Assembly: GCA_034382075.1 (NCBI GenBank)
Contig: JAXMOZ010000006.1
Location: 1-64,000, forward strand
Length of the DNA stretch: 64,000 nt
DNA from: JAEULH01 sp034382075
GTDB taxonomy: Bacteria > Pseudomonadota > Alphaproteobacteria > Rhodospirillales > Defluviicoccaceae
Direction of reading: 5' to 3'
The notes below the pieces were generated by a model, which saw nothing but the letters and a program-made list of their open reading frames with translations, was not told the DNA's origin and did not search any database. The position numbers and the translations under genes are program-made. How positions within the stretch are numbered: position 1 is the stretch's first letter; every line of letters starts with the position of its first letter. Of this stretch, positions 8,222-16,417 are shown in pieces.

Positions 8222-9073
8222 CTACGGCCGGCCGCCCCCGCCGCCGCCACCGCCGCCACCCGGGATCACGACGATGTCGATGGAGACGTTGTTGGCGTCG
8301 ATCAGGTCCCCGTCGTCAACACCCGTGAGCGTGACGGCGGGCGTGGTGGTGAATTGGATCCTGTAGTTTCCCGCCGCGCTGACGCGGAGATTGTATCCGT
8401 ACACGATCTTTCCGGTCGAGTTGATCTCGGCCGTGGGGTTCGTGCCCGGTTGAACCGCGTACACGCCGGTGTCCGTGTTCAGGACACTGAACGTGATGCC
8501 CTGGTTATGCACCAGCCACGACGCCTCCGGGAACGTGGTCGGACTGCTGACCCAGAGGCCAGCCGGGTCGCTTTTCGCCTCATGCCCGTAGGCGGAGAGC
8601 CGGTCGGCCAGGCTCGGCTGCAGCTTGATCACCGTGTACCCCTGCAACCCCTCCGCGATCGTCCCGGAGTAGTCGGTCATATTGGTGAGAACCAGCTCGA
8701 CCCGGATCGGGCTGCCGACCTTCAGCTTCGCGTCGCCGGAGAGGTTGTCGCCCCAGCTGGCGAATGCTGTTGCCTCACCGGCGTTGAAACACTGCGTCTG
8801 CCATTTGTGCACCTTCTGGACCCAGTAAGAGCCCGGCACCTCATATCCGGTCGCCGGGGTCCCGGTGGGCGGCACCAGAGCCGACGGCGCGGAGTCCGAA
8901 GGGCCGCAGACAACAGCCCCAAGGGGGCCGACCAGGATCGCCGGCACCGACAGGTTATTTGTGGCCTCGCTCGAAGGCTTGCCCTTGCCCGCCGGCGGTG
9001 CGGCATGAAGCGGTAGCGCAGCCAGCGATGCAGCTCCAACCAACAGACCCGCGTAGATCATTACCTTTTTCAT
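8222..9073 (-). CDS. exported protein of unknown function
   Basis: A 283-aa protein with a clear signal peptide (MKKVMIYAGLLVGAASLAALPLHA). The mature part has two cysteines (about positions 55 and 95), a central beta-rich region with motifs such as YWVQKVHKWQTQC and GYNLRVSAAGNYRIQF, and ends in a run of ten glycines followed by RP. The middle looks like an immunoglobulin-like beta sandwich of the kind found in surface or metal-handling proteins, but I do not recognise the family. ATG at 9073 has GAGGAGGGTGATCCC before it, a strong ribosome site. It follows an AT-rich upstream region and is closed by its own terminator, so it is a single-gene unit. Confidence 0.75.
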   Translation of the reverse strand: MKKVMIYAGLLVGAASLAALPLHAAPPAGKGKPSSEATNNLSVPAILVGPLGAVVCGPSDSAPSALVPPTGTPATGYEVPGSYWVQKVHKWQTQCFNAGEATAFASWGDNLSGDAKLKVGSPIRVELVLTNMTDYSGTIAEGLQGYTVIKLQPSLADRLSAYGHEAKSDPAGLWVSSPTTFPEASWLVHNQGITFSVLNTDTGVYAVQPGTNPTAEINSTGKIVYGYNLRVSAAGNYRIQFTTTPAVTLTGVDDGDLIDANNVSIDIVVIPGGGGGGGGGGRP

Positions 9074-9515
9074 GGGATCACCCTCCTCTGGCTCTCCGCC
9101 GGCCGCCGCTTCTCCGGCCGAATTGTCAATCCGCTCGCTACCGCCACATCGACGATACAGAGCCTGACGTCTAAAGCGGTCTTGCGCTGGCCTTCCGATA
9201 GAATTTCTTGTCAGCCTGAGCGCCAAGAATGTCAAAATGCTAATGAAACGACTTGCGTTAGTCAATGAATATTCAAGAAATATTTGTTTTTGGCTGACAA
9301 GAGCGCGCGCGCAAAGCGCTCTTGCACCAAGAATAGTTCAAGTACTCTCGACTGGTACAAGTATTAAGTCGGTTATGAAGCACGTCATCTTAACGAGCAG
9401 CTAACTAAGCTTCCGCTCGATAACGGCTGCGGGGTCTGTTTGACTGAATCGCGCAGCTCCCGCGCGACCGGTCCATCTGCCGCCGCGAGGTCCGCTCACC
9501 CGTCGCGGCGGCCGC
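9074..9515. other. 442-bp AT-richer intergenic region with inverted repeats
   Basis: No gene is seen. The part 9230-9420 is clearly AT-richer than its surroundings. It holds AATATTCAAGAAATATT (near 9268) and a 9-bp inverted repeat CAAGAGCGC / GCGCTCTTG (9298-9306, 9316-9324). It must contain the promoter of the exported protein gene and may hold the 3' end signals of the RTX gene. No T run marks the second repeat as a terminator. Confidence 0.5.
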
Positions 9516-10289
9516 TTAGACGAGGAGGAAGTCGTCCTCGCCCAGAGCCGGTGCGCTCACCCCGAGCAACTGGATCTCCAGTTCCGCCGCGGTGGCCCCA
9601 TCGATGTTGACGAGCACGGTGCAGCCGCCGCCCGTGTCCGCGACCGCGACCGCGCGTTCGCCGGTCAAGGCACTCGCGCCGGGGATCACGCCGATGAAGG
9701 AAAAGCTGCCGGGCAGGGCCGACAGGTCGATGGTGTCGGCGCCCGGTTGAAAATCGACGATGACCTCGCCGCCCTCGCCAGTGTCGTCATGGCCGCCCGC
9801 TGACACCGCCCCACGATCCTCCCCCCCGCCATCGCCAGGCTGGGCGTAGACGAAGGTGTCGGCACCGCGGCCGCCTTCCAGGGTGTCCGCGGCCGGCCCG
9901 CCGTTGAGGACGTCGTCGCCGTTGCCGCCGAACAGCCTGTCCGGCCCGGCCTCGCCGAGGATCACGTCGTTGCCGTTACCCCCGTCACAGATATCGGGCC
10001 CTCCCTGGCCGAAAATGGTGTCGTCGCCGTTTTGGCCATGACAGGTGTCGGGACCACCGCCGGCATAGATCGTGTCGCGGCCGTTACCACCGTAGATCGT
10101 TTGCGGCCCGCCACCGGCGGCCAGAACGTCGTCACCCTTCGTTCCGCGGATGATCTCTACGTCATGATCGTCGTGTGTTTCGCCATCGTCGCCGCGAATA
10201 CTTCCTGTCGTAGCCACGTCATCCCCCTTCCAGGCAAAAACCCGGGCCCTCGCCGGGCGCTGCTCGGCGCCCGTCCTTTTCAGCGTCAT
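9516..10289 (-). CDS. RTX calcium-binding (hemolysin-type repeat) protein
   Basis: A 257-aa protein with about nine nonapeptide repeats of the GGxGxDxUx type between residues 55 and 145 (for example GGNGRDTIY, GQNGDDTIF, GGNGDDVLN). These form a Ca2+-binding parallel beta roll. The C-terminal 90 residues contain VIVDFQPGADTIDLSALPG, typical of the segment after RTX rolls, and the chain ends DDFLLV, the acidic-hydrophobic end used as an uncleaved type I secretion signal. It is therefore probably exported by an ABC-type T1SS, none of which is in the window. No enzymatic domain is present. The true start could be a few codons inside the frame. Confidence 0.85.
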   Translation of the reverse strand: MTLKRTGAEQRPARARVFAWKGDDVATTGSIRGDDGETHDDHDVEIIRGTKGDDVLAAGGGPQTIYGGNGRDTIYAGGGPDTCHGQNGDDTIFGQGGPDICDGGNGNDVILGEAGPDRLFGGNGDDVLNGGPAADTLEGGRGADTFVYAQPGDGGGEDRGAVSAGGHDDTGEGGEVIVDFQPGADTIDLSALPGSFSFIGVIPGASALTGERAVAVADTGGGCTVLVNIDGATAAELEIQLLGVSAPALGEDDFLLV

Positions 10290-10552
10290 CTCGAAGGCGG
10301 AAGTCCCCCGTGCGGCCCTGAAACCGGCTATTCGTGCCTCGCCCAGGTTACCGCTTTACTGTGCCGAATATTCTATGACTCAAATACACGGCTGAGAAGA
10401 CCCATTTATGGGGATCAAGTAGATTGTCGCCGCACTTCCACCACGATTGAGCCACCCTTGCGCTGCTCCCGGCGTCGGGGTGGCGTCGGGGCGGCGGTGG
10501 GCACAGCTCTGGATGTGCCTGGCGGTCAGGCTAAGGGGCGGGGCCGCGCCGT

Positions 10553-13198
10553 TTACGGCGTGAGCGCGGCGATCACGCCTTCCAGCGTCTGGATCCGCCG
10601 CCGGGTCATGCCGGCGTGGAAGTCGGCGCCGGCGCGCTGGAAGCCGATCAACGCCGTGCGCAGCGTCGAGAGCGCCTCGCCCAGCCGGGTCGGGTCCTTT
10701 TCCCGCTCGCCCAGGGTCCACAGCGCCGTGCCCAGGTTCACCCGGGTGAGCGCGAGCTCGTTCGGCGCCCGGTCGCGGGCCGGGGCCTCGAGCGAGGCGC
10801 GGTAGGCGGCGATGGCGGCCTCCAGCTTCTGGTTGCCCGGCTCGCGCTCGCCCATGGCCTGCAGGGCGCCGGCCAACGCATTCTGGGTGGTGGCCCAGGC
10901 GGAGGGGTGCCGCTCGCGGGTGCGCACCTCGAGGGCGGCGGTGTAGGCGTCGACCGCCTGCTGCAGCCGTTGCGTGCCCTCCTCGCGCTCGCCCAGGACG
11001 CGCAAGGCGTTGCCGAGGGCGTGCTGGCTCGCCGCCCAGTCCAGCGGCAGCCGCTCGCGACCGAAGACCTGCAGCGAAGACCTGAGCGCGGTGGCCGCCT
11101 GCCCGAGCCGGGTCGTTCCCTCTTCGCGCCGGCCCAAGGCGGTCAGGGCGAGGCCCAAGCTTTGCTCGGTCTTCGCCCAGCGGAAGGGGAGATCCTCGCG
11201 GGTGTAGACCTCGAGCGCGGCGCGATAGGCGGTGACGGCGTCGTGAAGATGCCCGGTGCCCTCCTCCCGCTCGGCCAAGGCGGACAGAGCGGCGCCCAGG
11301 CTCGTCTGCGTCCGCGCCCAGTCGAGCGGACGGCGGCCGCGGCTCAGAACGTCCAGGACGGCGCGGTAGGCAGCGACCGCACCCTCGAGCGAGGCCGTGC
11401 CCTCCTTGTGCTGCGCCTGCAGCCGCAAGGCGTCGCCGAGGCTGACCTTGACGCGCGCCCACTCCAGCGGCAGCCGCTCCCGGCCCAGCGCCGCGGCCGA
11501 GGCGCGGAAGGCGGCGACGGCGTCGTCGATGCGGGCCTCGTTGCCGCGCCTGCGGGCCAGAGCGAGCATGACGCCGCCGAGGTGGCTCTCGGCCATGGCC
11601 CGCTCCAAAGGGAAGTGCTGAGGCGCGTAGACCTCGATCGCGGCCTGCAGCGCCGCTACCGCCTCGTCCAGGCGATCCAGCGCGCCGCTGCGCTCGCCCA
11701 GCGCCTGCAGCGCCGCGCCCAGGTTCAGTTGGGTCCGCGCCCAGTGCAGCGGCAGCGCCTCTCGGGTCAGGCTCTGCAGCGCCTGCTGATGGACGGCGAC
11801 CGCCTCGTTCAGATGGGCGACGCCCTGCTCGCGCTCACCCAGAGCCCTGAGCGCGATGCCCAGGTTGTTCTGGGTCATCGCCCAGGAGACCGGCAGCCGC
11901 GAGCGGGTGATGACCTGGAGCGCCGAGCGGTAGGCGGCGACCGCTCCCTCCAGGGTCACGGCGTCGTCGCGGCGCGCACCAAGCCCCGAGAGGGTGGCGC
12001 CGCGGTTGTTCTCGACGATCGCCCAGTGCAGCGGCAGCGCCTGCTGGGTGTAGATGTCGCGGGTGGCGTCATAGGCGGCCAGCGCCTCCTCGAGCGCCGG
12101 AGCGCTCTGCCGCAGCTCGCCCTCGAGCCTCAGCGCGTTGCCGAGCGCGGTGTGGCCGAGCGCCCAGAGCTCGGCGTCGGCGCCGCGATCGAGCCCGGCG
12201 AGCAGCGCCTGCAACCGCTCGACCGCCTGCTCCAGCCGATCGGGGTCGTGGCCGGCGCGGCCGATGGCGATGGCCACGGTGGCCAAGGCAAGGCGGATGC
12301 GGCCCATGGCCGCCGGGCTCAGCCCGGAGAGGCCGGCTGCGGCCTGCTCCGCCCGCTCGCCGGCCGGGATCAGCAGCCGGCTGAGGGCGTCCGCCTGCTC
12401 CTCGGTGACCGGATCCACCCAGGCCAGCGCCGTCGCGTGGATGACGGCGGCAAGCTCGTCGCCGAAACTCGCCGGCACCTCCAGGGTATCGCCGACCGGG
12501 CGGTAGGCGCGAACCTCACCGAAGGGGGTGACCGCGGCGGAAAGAAAGCGGAGCCGCAGCGTCTTGCCGCCGTCGGCCACGCGCCCCCAGACCAGCACGT
12601 CGACATGGGCGCCGCGCAGCCAGGCGCGCCCGGTCCTGAGCGCCGCTGCCAGCGCCTCGACCGGATCGCCCCCGTCGTCGTCGCGAAGAGCGGCGGAGCG
12701 ACGCTCCACCTCGACGCCGGCGAAGCTCCTCAGCGCCTGGGCCAGGTGCGCGCTCTGGCCGTGATCGGCGGCGTCGCCGACCAGGTCCGCAACCATCACC
12801 TTGAAGGCCTGCTGCCGGGCGACGCCGGGCAGGGGCCACGGCCCGGCCTGCACGGCCGGGCCAGCAGCGGCGGCCGGCGACCCGGCGTCCTCGCCCGATG
12901 CCGTGTCGCCCTCGTACACGCTCATCGGCCCGAGTTCGGCGAAGCGGAACAGGCCGAAGGCGCGGCTGCCGTTGTCGTCGAGGATCCTGAGGTCGTCGGA
13001 CTGCTTGACGTCATGGGCGACCGCCTGGAAGCGGGCGCCATAGCGGCTGCGGGCGAGCTCCGTAGGGATCTCCCAGGCCAGGAACTTGTCGATGCCCTTG
13101 GTTCGCAGCTTGGCGAGGAAGGCGGTGTCGGTGGCGCTCTCGCAAGCGGTGAGAACGACCAGCGGGCCGCCCCCGGTGACGAGCAGGATGACCTTCAT
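10553..13198 (-). CDS. large TPR protein with CHAT-like N-terminal piece and FlgO/TolB-like region
   Basis: An 881-aa protein without signal peptide. Residues 1-100 include GGGPLVVLTACESATD, which looks like the strand and catalytic-Cys region of CHAT peptidases, but no His-containing N-terminal half precedes it, so it is at most a partial or derived CHAT fold. Residues about 125-260 (VMVADLVGDAADHG, DVLVWGRVADGGKTLRLRFL) resemble the FlgO/TolB N-terminal domain seen in signalling TPR proteins. Residues about 340-870 carry roughly eleven TPR-like units of 46-47 residues with the pattern LPLxWAxTQxxLGxAL. Such units are typical of CHAT-linked and NB-ARC-linked proteins. Likely a protein-interaction or signalling platform; the role is unknown. 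Confidence 0.8.
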   Translation of the reverse strand: MKVILLVTGGGPLVVLTACESATDTAFLAKLRTKGIDKFLAWEIPTELARSRYGARFQAVAHDVKQSDDLRILDDNGSRAFGLFRFAELGPMSVYEGDTASGEDAGSPAAAAGPAVQAGPWPLPGVARQQAFKVMVADLVGDAADHGQSAHLAQALRSFAGVEVERRSAALRDDDGGDPVEALAAALRTGRAWLRGAHVDVLVWGRVADGGKTLRLRFLSAAVTPFGEVRAYRPVGDTLEVPASFGDELAAVIHATALAWVDPVTEEQADALSRLLIPAGERAEQAAAGLSGLSPAAMGRIRLALATVAIAIGRAGHDPDRLEQAVERLQALLAGLDRGADAELWALGHTALGNALRLEGELRQSAPALEEALAAYDATRDIYTQQALPLHWAIVENNRGATLSGLGARRDDAVTLEGAVAAYRSALQVITRSRLPVSWAMTQNNLGIALRALGEREQGVAHLNEAVAVHQQALQSLTREALPLHWARTQLNLGAALQALGERSGALDRLDEAVAALQAAIEVYAPQHFPLERAMAESHLGGVMLALARRRGNEARIDDAVAAFRASAAALGRERLPLEWARVKVSLGDALRLQAQHKEGTASLEGAVAAYRAVLDVLSRGRRPLDWARTQTSLGAALSALAEREEGTGHLHDAVTAYRAALEVYTREDLPFRWAKTEQSLGLALTALGRREEGTTRLGQAATALRSSLQVFGRERLPLDWAASQHALGNALRVLGEREEGTQRLQQAVDAYTAALEVRTRERHPSAWATTQNALAGALQAMGEREPGNQKLEAAIAAYRASLEAPARDRAPNELALTRVNLGTALWTLGEREKDPTRLGEALSTLRTALIGFQRAGADFHAGMTRRRIQTLEGVIAALTP

Positions 13199-13262
13199 GG
13201 CGAAGCCCCTCGGACGTCAGAACCCAGGTTCCGCCGTGCTCCGGTTCGCCCTCGGCGGCGCG

Positions 13263-13490
13263 TCAGAAGTCGATGCAGCGGCCCTTGCGTTCCCAATCGC
13301 CGAACCGGGTCGGCTCCGGGCCCTGCGGCCCGCCGACTTCCTCTTCGACGACCGCGTCCTCGCCGGGCTTGCCCGTTGCCGCCTCGCCTGTCGCGCGCGC
13401 CGCTTCAACGGGCTGTTCCGTGCCGGCGTCGTTGTTTGCCCTCTCCGCCTGCCCGGACGCTGGCGTCTTTTTCGTGTCACCCTCGCTCAT
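13263..13490 (-). CDS. SDHAF4-family (DUF1674) succinate dehydrogenase assembly factor
   Basis: A 75-aa protein whose last 24 residues, including GPEPTRFGDWERKGRCIDF, match the C-terminal signature of DUF1674/SDHAF4. In mitochondria the family helps load flavinylated SdhA into complex II and limits stray oxidation; the bacterial role is inferred. The first 50 residues are acidic and low-complexity, as usual. ATG at 13490 has only a weak ribosome site. The gene is divergent from htpX, an arrangement common in alphaproteobacteria. A much longer frame in the same register runs antisense through htpX and is not a gene. Confidence 0.85.
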   Translation of the reverse strand: MSEGDTKKTPASGQAERANNDAGTEQPVEAARATGEAATGKPGEDAVVEEEVGGPQGPEPTRFGDWERKGRCIDF

Positions 13491-13589
13491 GAATTTCTTC
13501 GTCCGCTCCGATTGGCAGGTGGACTTGGATCCTACTACATTACCGGCGGACCGCGAAACGGCGGTCTGCCTGACGATCGGAAAGAGGGA

Positions 13590-14450
13590 ATGAGCACCGT
13601 TCGCACAGCGATGCTGCTTGCCGGCCTGACGGCGCTGTTCATGGCCGTGGGGTACTTCATCGGCGGCCAGGGCGGGATGTTGATCGCGCTCGCCGTTGCA
13701 ATCGCCATGAACGCGTTCTCCTACTGGAACTCCGACAAGATGGTGCTCAGGATGTACGGCGCTGAGCAGGTCGATGCGCGCGCCGCGCCCGAGCTCGTCG
13801 GCCTGGTCGAGCAACTCGCCGCCCGGGCGCAGCTGCCGATGCCCAAGGTGTTCGTCATCGATCAGCCGCAGCCCAACGCCTTTGCCACCGGCCGCAATCC
13901 CGAGAACGCCGCCGTCGCGGTCACCACCGGCCTCCTCGGCCAGCTCAATCACCAGGAGCTCGCCGGCGTCCTCGCCCACGAGCTCGCCCACATCAAGAAC
14001 CGCGACACGCTTATCATGACCGTTACGGCAACGCTGGCCGGCGCGCTCGGCATGCTCGCGAACTTCGGCCTGTTCTTCGGCAGCAACCGCGACAACCCGC
14101 TCGGCGCCATCGGCTCGATCCTGATGGTGATCCTGGCGCCCATGGCGGCGATGCTGGTGCAGTTCGCGATTTCGAGGACGCGGGAGTACGGCGCCGACCG
14201 GGCGGGCGCCGAGATCTGCGGCCATCCGCAGTGGCTCGCCTCGGCGCTGCAGAAGATCCAGGCGCGGGCCCAGCGCATCGACAACGTCCAGGCCGAGCGC
14301 AACCCCGCGAGCGCGCACCTGTTCATCATCAACCCTCTGCATGGCGGATCGATGGACAGCCTGTTCTCCACCCACCCCTCGACCGAGAACCGGGTCCGGG
14401 CGCTGCGCGAGATGGCGGCCAGGACCGGTCAATCCGGCCCCTGGGGCTGA
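13590..14450 (+). CDS. htpX: membrane zinc metalloprotease HtpX
   Basis: A 286-aa integral membrane M48 peptidase that cuts damaged membrane proteins at the cytoplasmic face. Two N-terminal membrane segments lie at about 6-25 and 28-46. The zinc site is HELAH at 130-134, with the third ligand Glu in SRTREYGADRAG (near 195). Two more hydrophobic segments lie between (about 140-185). ATG at 13590 follows AAAGAGGGA, a good ribosome site; the frame upstream of it runs through the divergent SDHAF4 gene. The 3' end overlaps the only available start of rsmB. Confidence 0.93.
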   Translation: MSTVRTAMLLAGLTALFMAVGYFIGGQGGMLIALAVAIAMNAFSYWNSDKMVLRMYGAEQVDARAAPELVGLVEQLAARAQLPMPKVFVIDQPQPNAFATGRNPENAAVAVTTGLLGQLNHQELAGVLAHELAHIKNRDTLIMTVTATLAGALGMLANFGLFFGSNRDNPLGAIGSILMVILAPMAAMLVQFAISRTREYGADRAGAEICGHPQWLASALQKIQARAQRIDNVQAERNPASAHLFIINPLHGGSMDSLFSTHPSTENRVRALREMAARTGQSGPWG

Positions 14451-15783
14451 GACGGCCACCTTCCCCCAGCCGGAGCGCCCGGCGCAACCGCGCCGGCGCC
14501 AGGCGCCCGACCCGCGGGCGGTTGCCGTCGATCTCCTCTCAGAGGTGCTGATCCGGCACAGGCCGGCGGACGAGGCCTTCGAGCAGGCGGCGGAGGCGGC
14601 ACGGCTGGAACCGCGCGACCGCGCCTTCGCCCTCAACCTCGTGGCGACGACGCTGCGCCGGCTCGGCCAGATCGACGCGGTGATCCGCCGCTTCCTCGAT
14701 CGGCCGCTGTCGGCGCGGGGCGCGGAAGCGCAGAACCTGCTCCGCCTCGCCGTCTGCCAGCTCGCCTTCCTGCAGACGCCGGCGCACGCGGCGGTGCATA
14801 CGGCGGTGGCTCTTGCCGGCAAGCGGCGGTCGCTGCGCCCGTATCGCGGTCTCGTCAACGCCGTGCTGCGGCGCGCCGCCGCCCAGGCCGAGGGTATCGT
14901 CGCGGCCCAGGACGCGGCCCTGCTCAACACGCCCAAATGGCTGTGGTCCTCCTGGGAGGCGGCCTACGGGAAGGCGATAACGCGGGCGATCGCCGGGGCG
15001 CACCTCAGCGAAGCGCCGCTGGACCTGACGCCGAAGGACCCGGACCGTTCGCCGGAGGACCTCGGCGGCGATAGGCTGCCGACGGGGAGCGTGCGGCTGC
15101 GGCACCACAAGGGACCGATCGCCTCGCTTCCCGGCTACACGGCCGGCGACTGGTGGGTGCAGGATGCCGCCGCCGCCCTGCCGGCAAGGCTGTTCGGTGC
15201 GCTCGCCGGGCGCAGGGTCATCGACCTCTGCGCCGCCCCCGGCGGCAAGACGGCGCAGCTTGCCGCGGCCGGCGCCGATGTCGTTGCGGTGGAGCGCGGC
15301 GGCGAGCGGCTGCGCCAGCTCCGGGGCAACCTCGAGCGGCTGAAACTCGAGGCCGATCTGGTCTGCGCCGACGCCGCCGAGTGGCAGCCGGCGGAGCCGG
15401 CCGACGCCGTGCTGCTCGATGCGCCGTGCTCTTCGACCGGCACCATCCGCCGCCATCCGGACGTGGCGAGGCTCAAGCGGCCCGGCGACGTCGCCTCGCT
15501 CGCCCCTTTGCAGGCACGGCTGCTGGCCGCTGCCGCGCGGATGACGCGGCCGGGCGGCACGCTCATCTATTGCGCCTGCTCGCTACAGCCCGAGGAGGGG
15601 CCGGCACAGGTCGAGGCGCTGCTCGCCTGCGGCGGTCTCTCACGCGTTCCGGTCGAGGCAGACGAGATCGGCGGGCTGGCCGAAGCCATCACCGCGGAAG
15701 GCGACGTCCGCACCCTGCCCTGCCACCTCGCCGCCGAGGGCGGCATGGACGGCTTCTACATCGCCCGCCTGCGCCGGCTTTAG
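14341..15783 (+). CDS. rsmB: 16S rRNA (cytosine-C5) methyltransferase RsmB
   Basis: A 480-aa enzyme that methylates C967 of 16S rRNA using S-adenosylmethionine. An N-terminal NusB-like RNA-binding domain (about 60-190) precedes a NOL1/NOP2/Sun methyltransferase domain. In the latter, CAAPGGKTAQLA forms the SAM loop, DAPCSSTGTIRRHP (near 360) holds one catalytic Cys and CACSLQPEEG (near 410) the other. The only in-frame ATG upstream of the NusB domain is at 14341, which overlaps htpX by 110 bp; no GTG or TTG occurs before the domain begins. The first 50 residues are therefore doubtful. The C-terminus, MDGFYIARLRRL, is duplicated downstream at 16262-16306. Confidence 0.88.
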   Translation: MADRWTACSPPTPRPRTGSGRCARWRPGPVNPAPGAETATFPQPERPAQPRRRQAPDPRAVAVDLLSEVLIRHRPADEAFEQAAEAARLEPRDRAFALNLVATTLRRLGQIDAVIRRFLDRPLSARGAEAQNLLRLAVCQLAFLQTPAHAAVHTAVALAGKRRSLRPYRGLVNAVLRRAAAQAEGIVAAQDAALLNTPKWLWSSWEAAYGKAITRAIAGAHLSEAPLDLTPKDPDRSPEDLGGDRLPTGSVRLRHHKGPIASLPGYTAGDWWVQDAAAALPARLFGALAGRRVIDLCAAPGGKTAQLAAAGADVVAVERGGERLRQLRGNLERLKLEADLVCADAAEWQPAEPADAVLLDAPCSSTGTIRRHPDVARLKRPGDVASLAPLQARLLAAAARMTRPGGTLIYCACSLQPEEGPAQVEALLACGGLSRVPVEADEIGGLAEAITAEGDVRTLPCHLAAEGGMDGFYIARLRRL

Positions 15784-15787
15784 CCGC

Positions 15788-15905
15788 TTGCGTCCGTTCC
15801 AGAAGAAGTCGCCGAAAGGCATCCAGACGGCGCAGACGGATGTCCAACTGGTTGCGCGGCGCTTGAAGGTCGCAGGAGGATTACGAGGCCGGTCATGGCA
15901 GATGA
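15788..15905 (+). pseudogene. remnant of a HigB/Gp49-type toxin gene
   Basis: Right after rsmB a frame reads RPFQKKSPKGIQTAQTD and then VQLVARRLKVA, the C-terminal end of phage-derived Gp49/HigB-like toxins. At about 15875 one extra base breaks it; reading on in the next frame gives EDYEAGHGR and a TGA at 15903-15905, the expected family end, which overlaps the antitoxin start by 11 bp. The N-terminal two thirds are missing, replaced by the rsmB 3' end. The gene is thus both truncated and frameshifted and cannot make a toxin. Confidence 0.7.
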
Positions 15906-16251
15906 AGCGACTGAACAACCTGACGATGCTGAACATGGCATCACCCGCGGGACAGGAAACGTGTTCGCGGACCTCGGCTATCCGGACGCCGACGAGCGGC
16001 AGACCAAACTGCGTTTGGCGCACGCCATCAACGGCATCATTGCGCGCCGGCGCTTGAACCAAGCGGCAGCCGCCGAAACGTTAGGGGTCGGTCAGCCGAA
16101 GGTGTCCGCGCTCGCGAACTACAAGCTGCAAGGCTTCTCGGTTGACCGGCTGATGACGTTTCTCACCGCTCTGGATCGGGACGTGGAGATCGTCATCAAG
16201 CGAAAGCCGCGCTCGCGCGCTGCCGCGCGCATTACGGTGACCGCCGGTTGA
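15895..16251 (+). CDS. HigA-type XRE antitoxin (orphan)
   Basis: A 118-aa DNA-binding protein. GNVFADLGYPDADERQTKLRLA (about 22-43) leads into a helix-turn-helix with LNQAAAAETLGVGQPKVSAL (about 54-73), the HTH_37 form of HigA2-like antitoxins. It would normally neutralise a HigB/Gp49 toxin and repress its own operon. Here the upstream toxin gene is a remnant, so the protein is an orphan that may only act as a repressor. ATG at 15895 has GGAGGATTACGAGG before it, which is part of the old toxin gene. Confidence 0.85.
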   Translation: MADEATEQPDDAEHGITRGTGNVFADLGYPDADERQTKLRLAHAINGIIARRRLNQAAAAETLGVGQPKVSALANYKLQGFSVDRLMTFLTALDRDVEIVIKRKPRSRAAARITVTAG

Positions 16252-16261
16252 ACTCTACCCG

Positions 16262-16306
16262 GTGGACGGCTTCTCCATCGTCCGGCTGCGCCGGCTGCAG
16301 CCATAG
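16262..16306 (+). repeat. second copy of the rsmB 3' end
   Basis: Encodes VDGFSIVRLRRLQP and a TAG stop, against MDGFYIARLRRL and TAG at the true rsmB end (15745-15783). 31 of 36 aligned coding bases agree. The two copies flank the toxin-antitoxin remnant as direct repeats. Confidence 0.75.
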
Positions 16307-16417
16307 GACCTGCGACCCGGCAGCGGGTTGCGGCTGGTGGCGGTACCTGCTAGGAGCGACTGCAACGGTCGCCGCTCAAGCGCGGCGGCGGATGTCCTTG
16401 GCCGTGACGGGGGGACG

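Noticed and set aside
9298..9324. Inverted repeat CAAGAGCGC/GCGCTCTTG as a terminator of the RTX gene
   Set aside because: It is nearly 200 bp from the RTX stop and has no T run on the minus strand; it may be an operator or a chance repeat.
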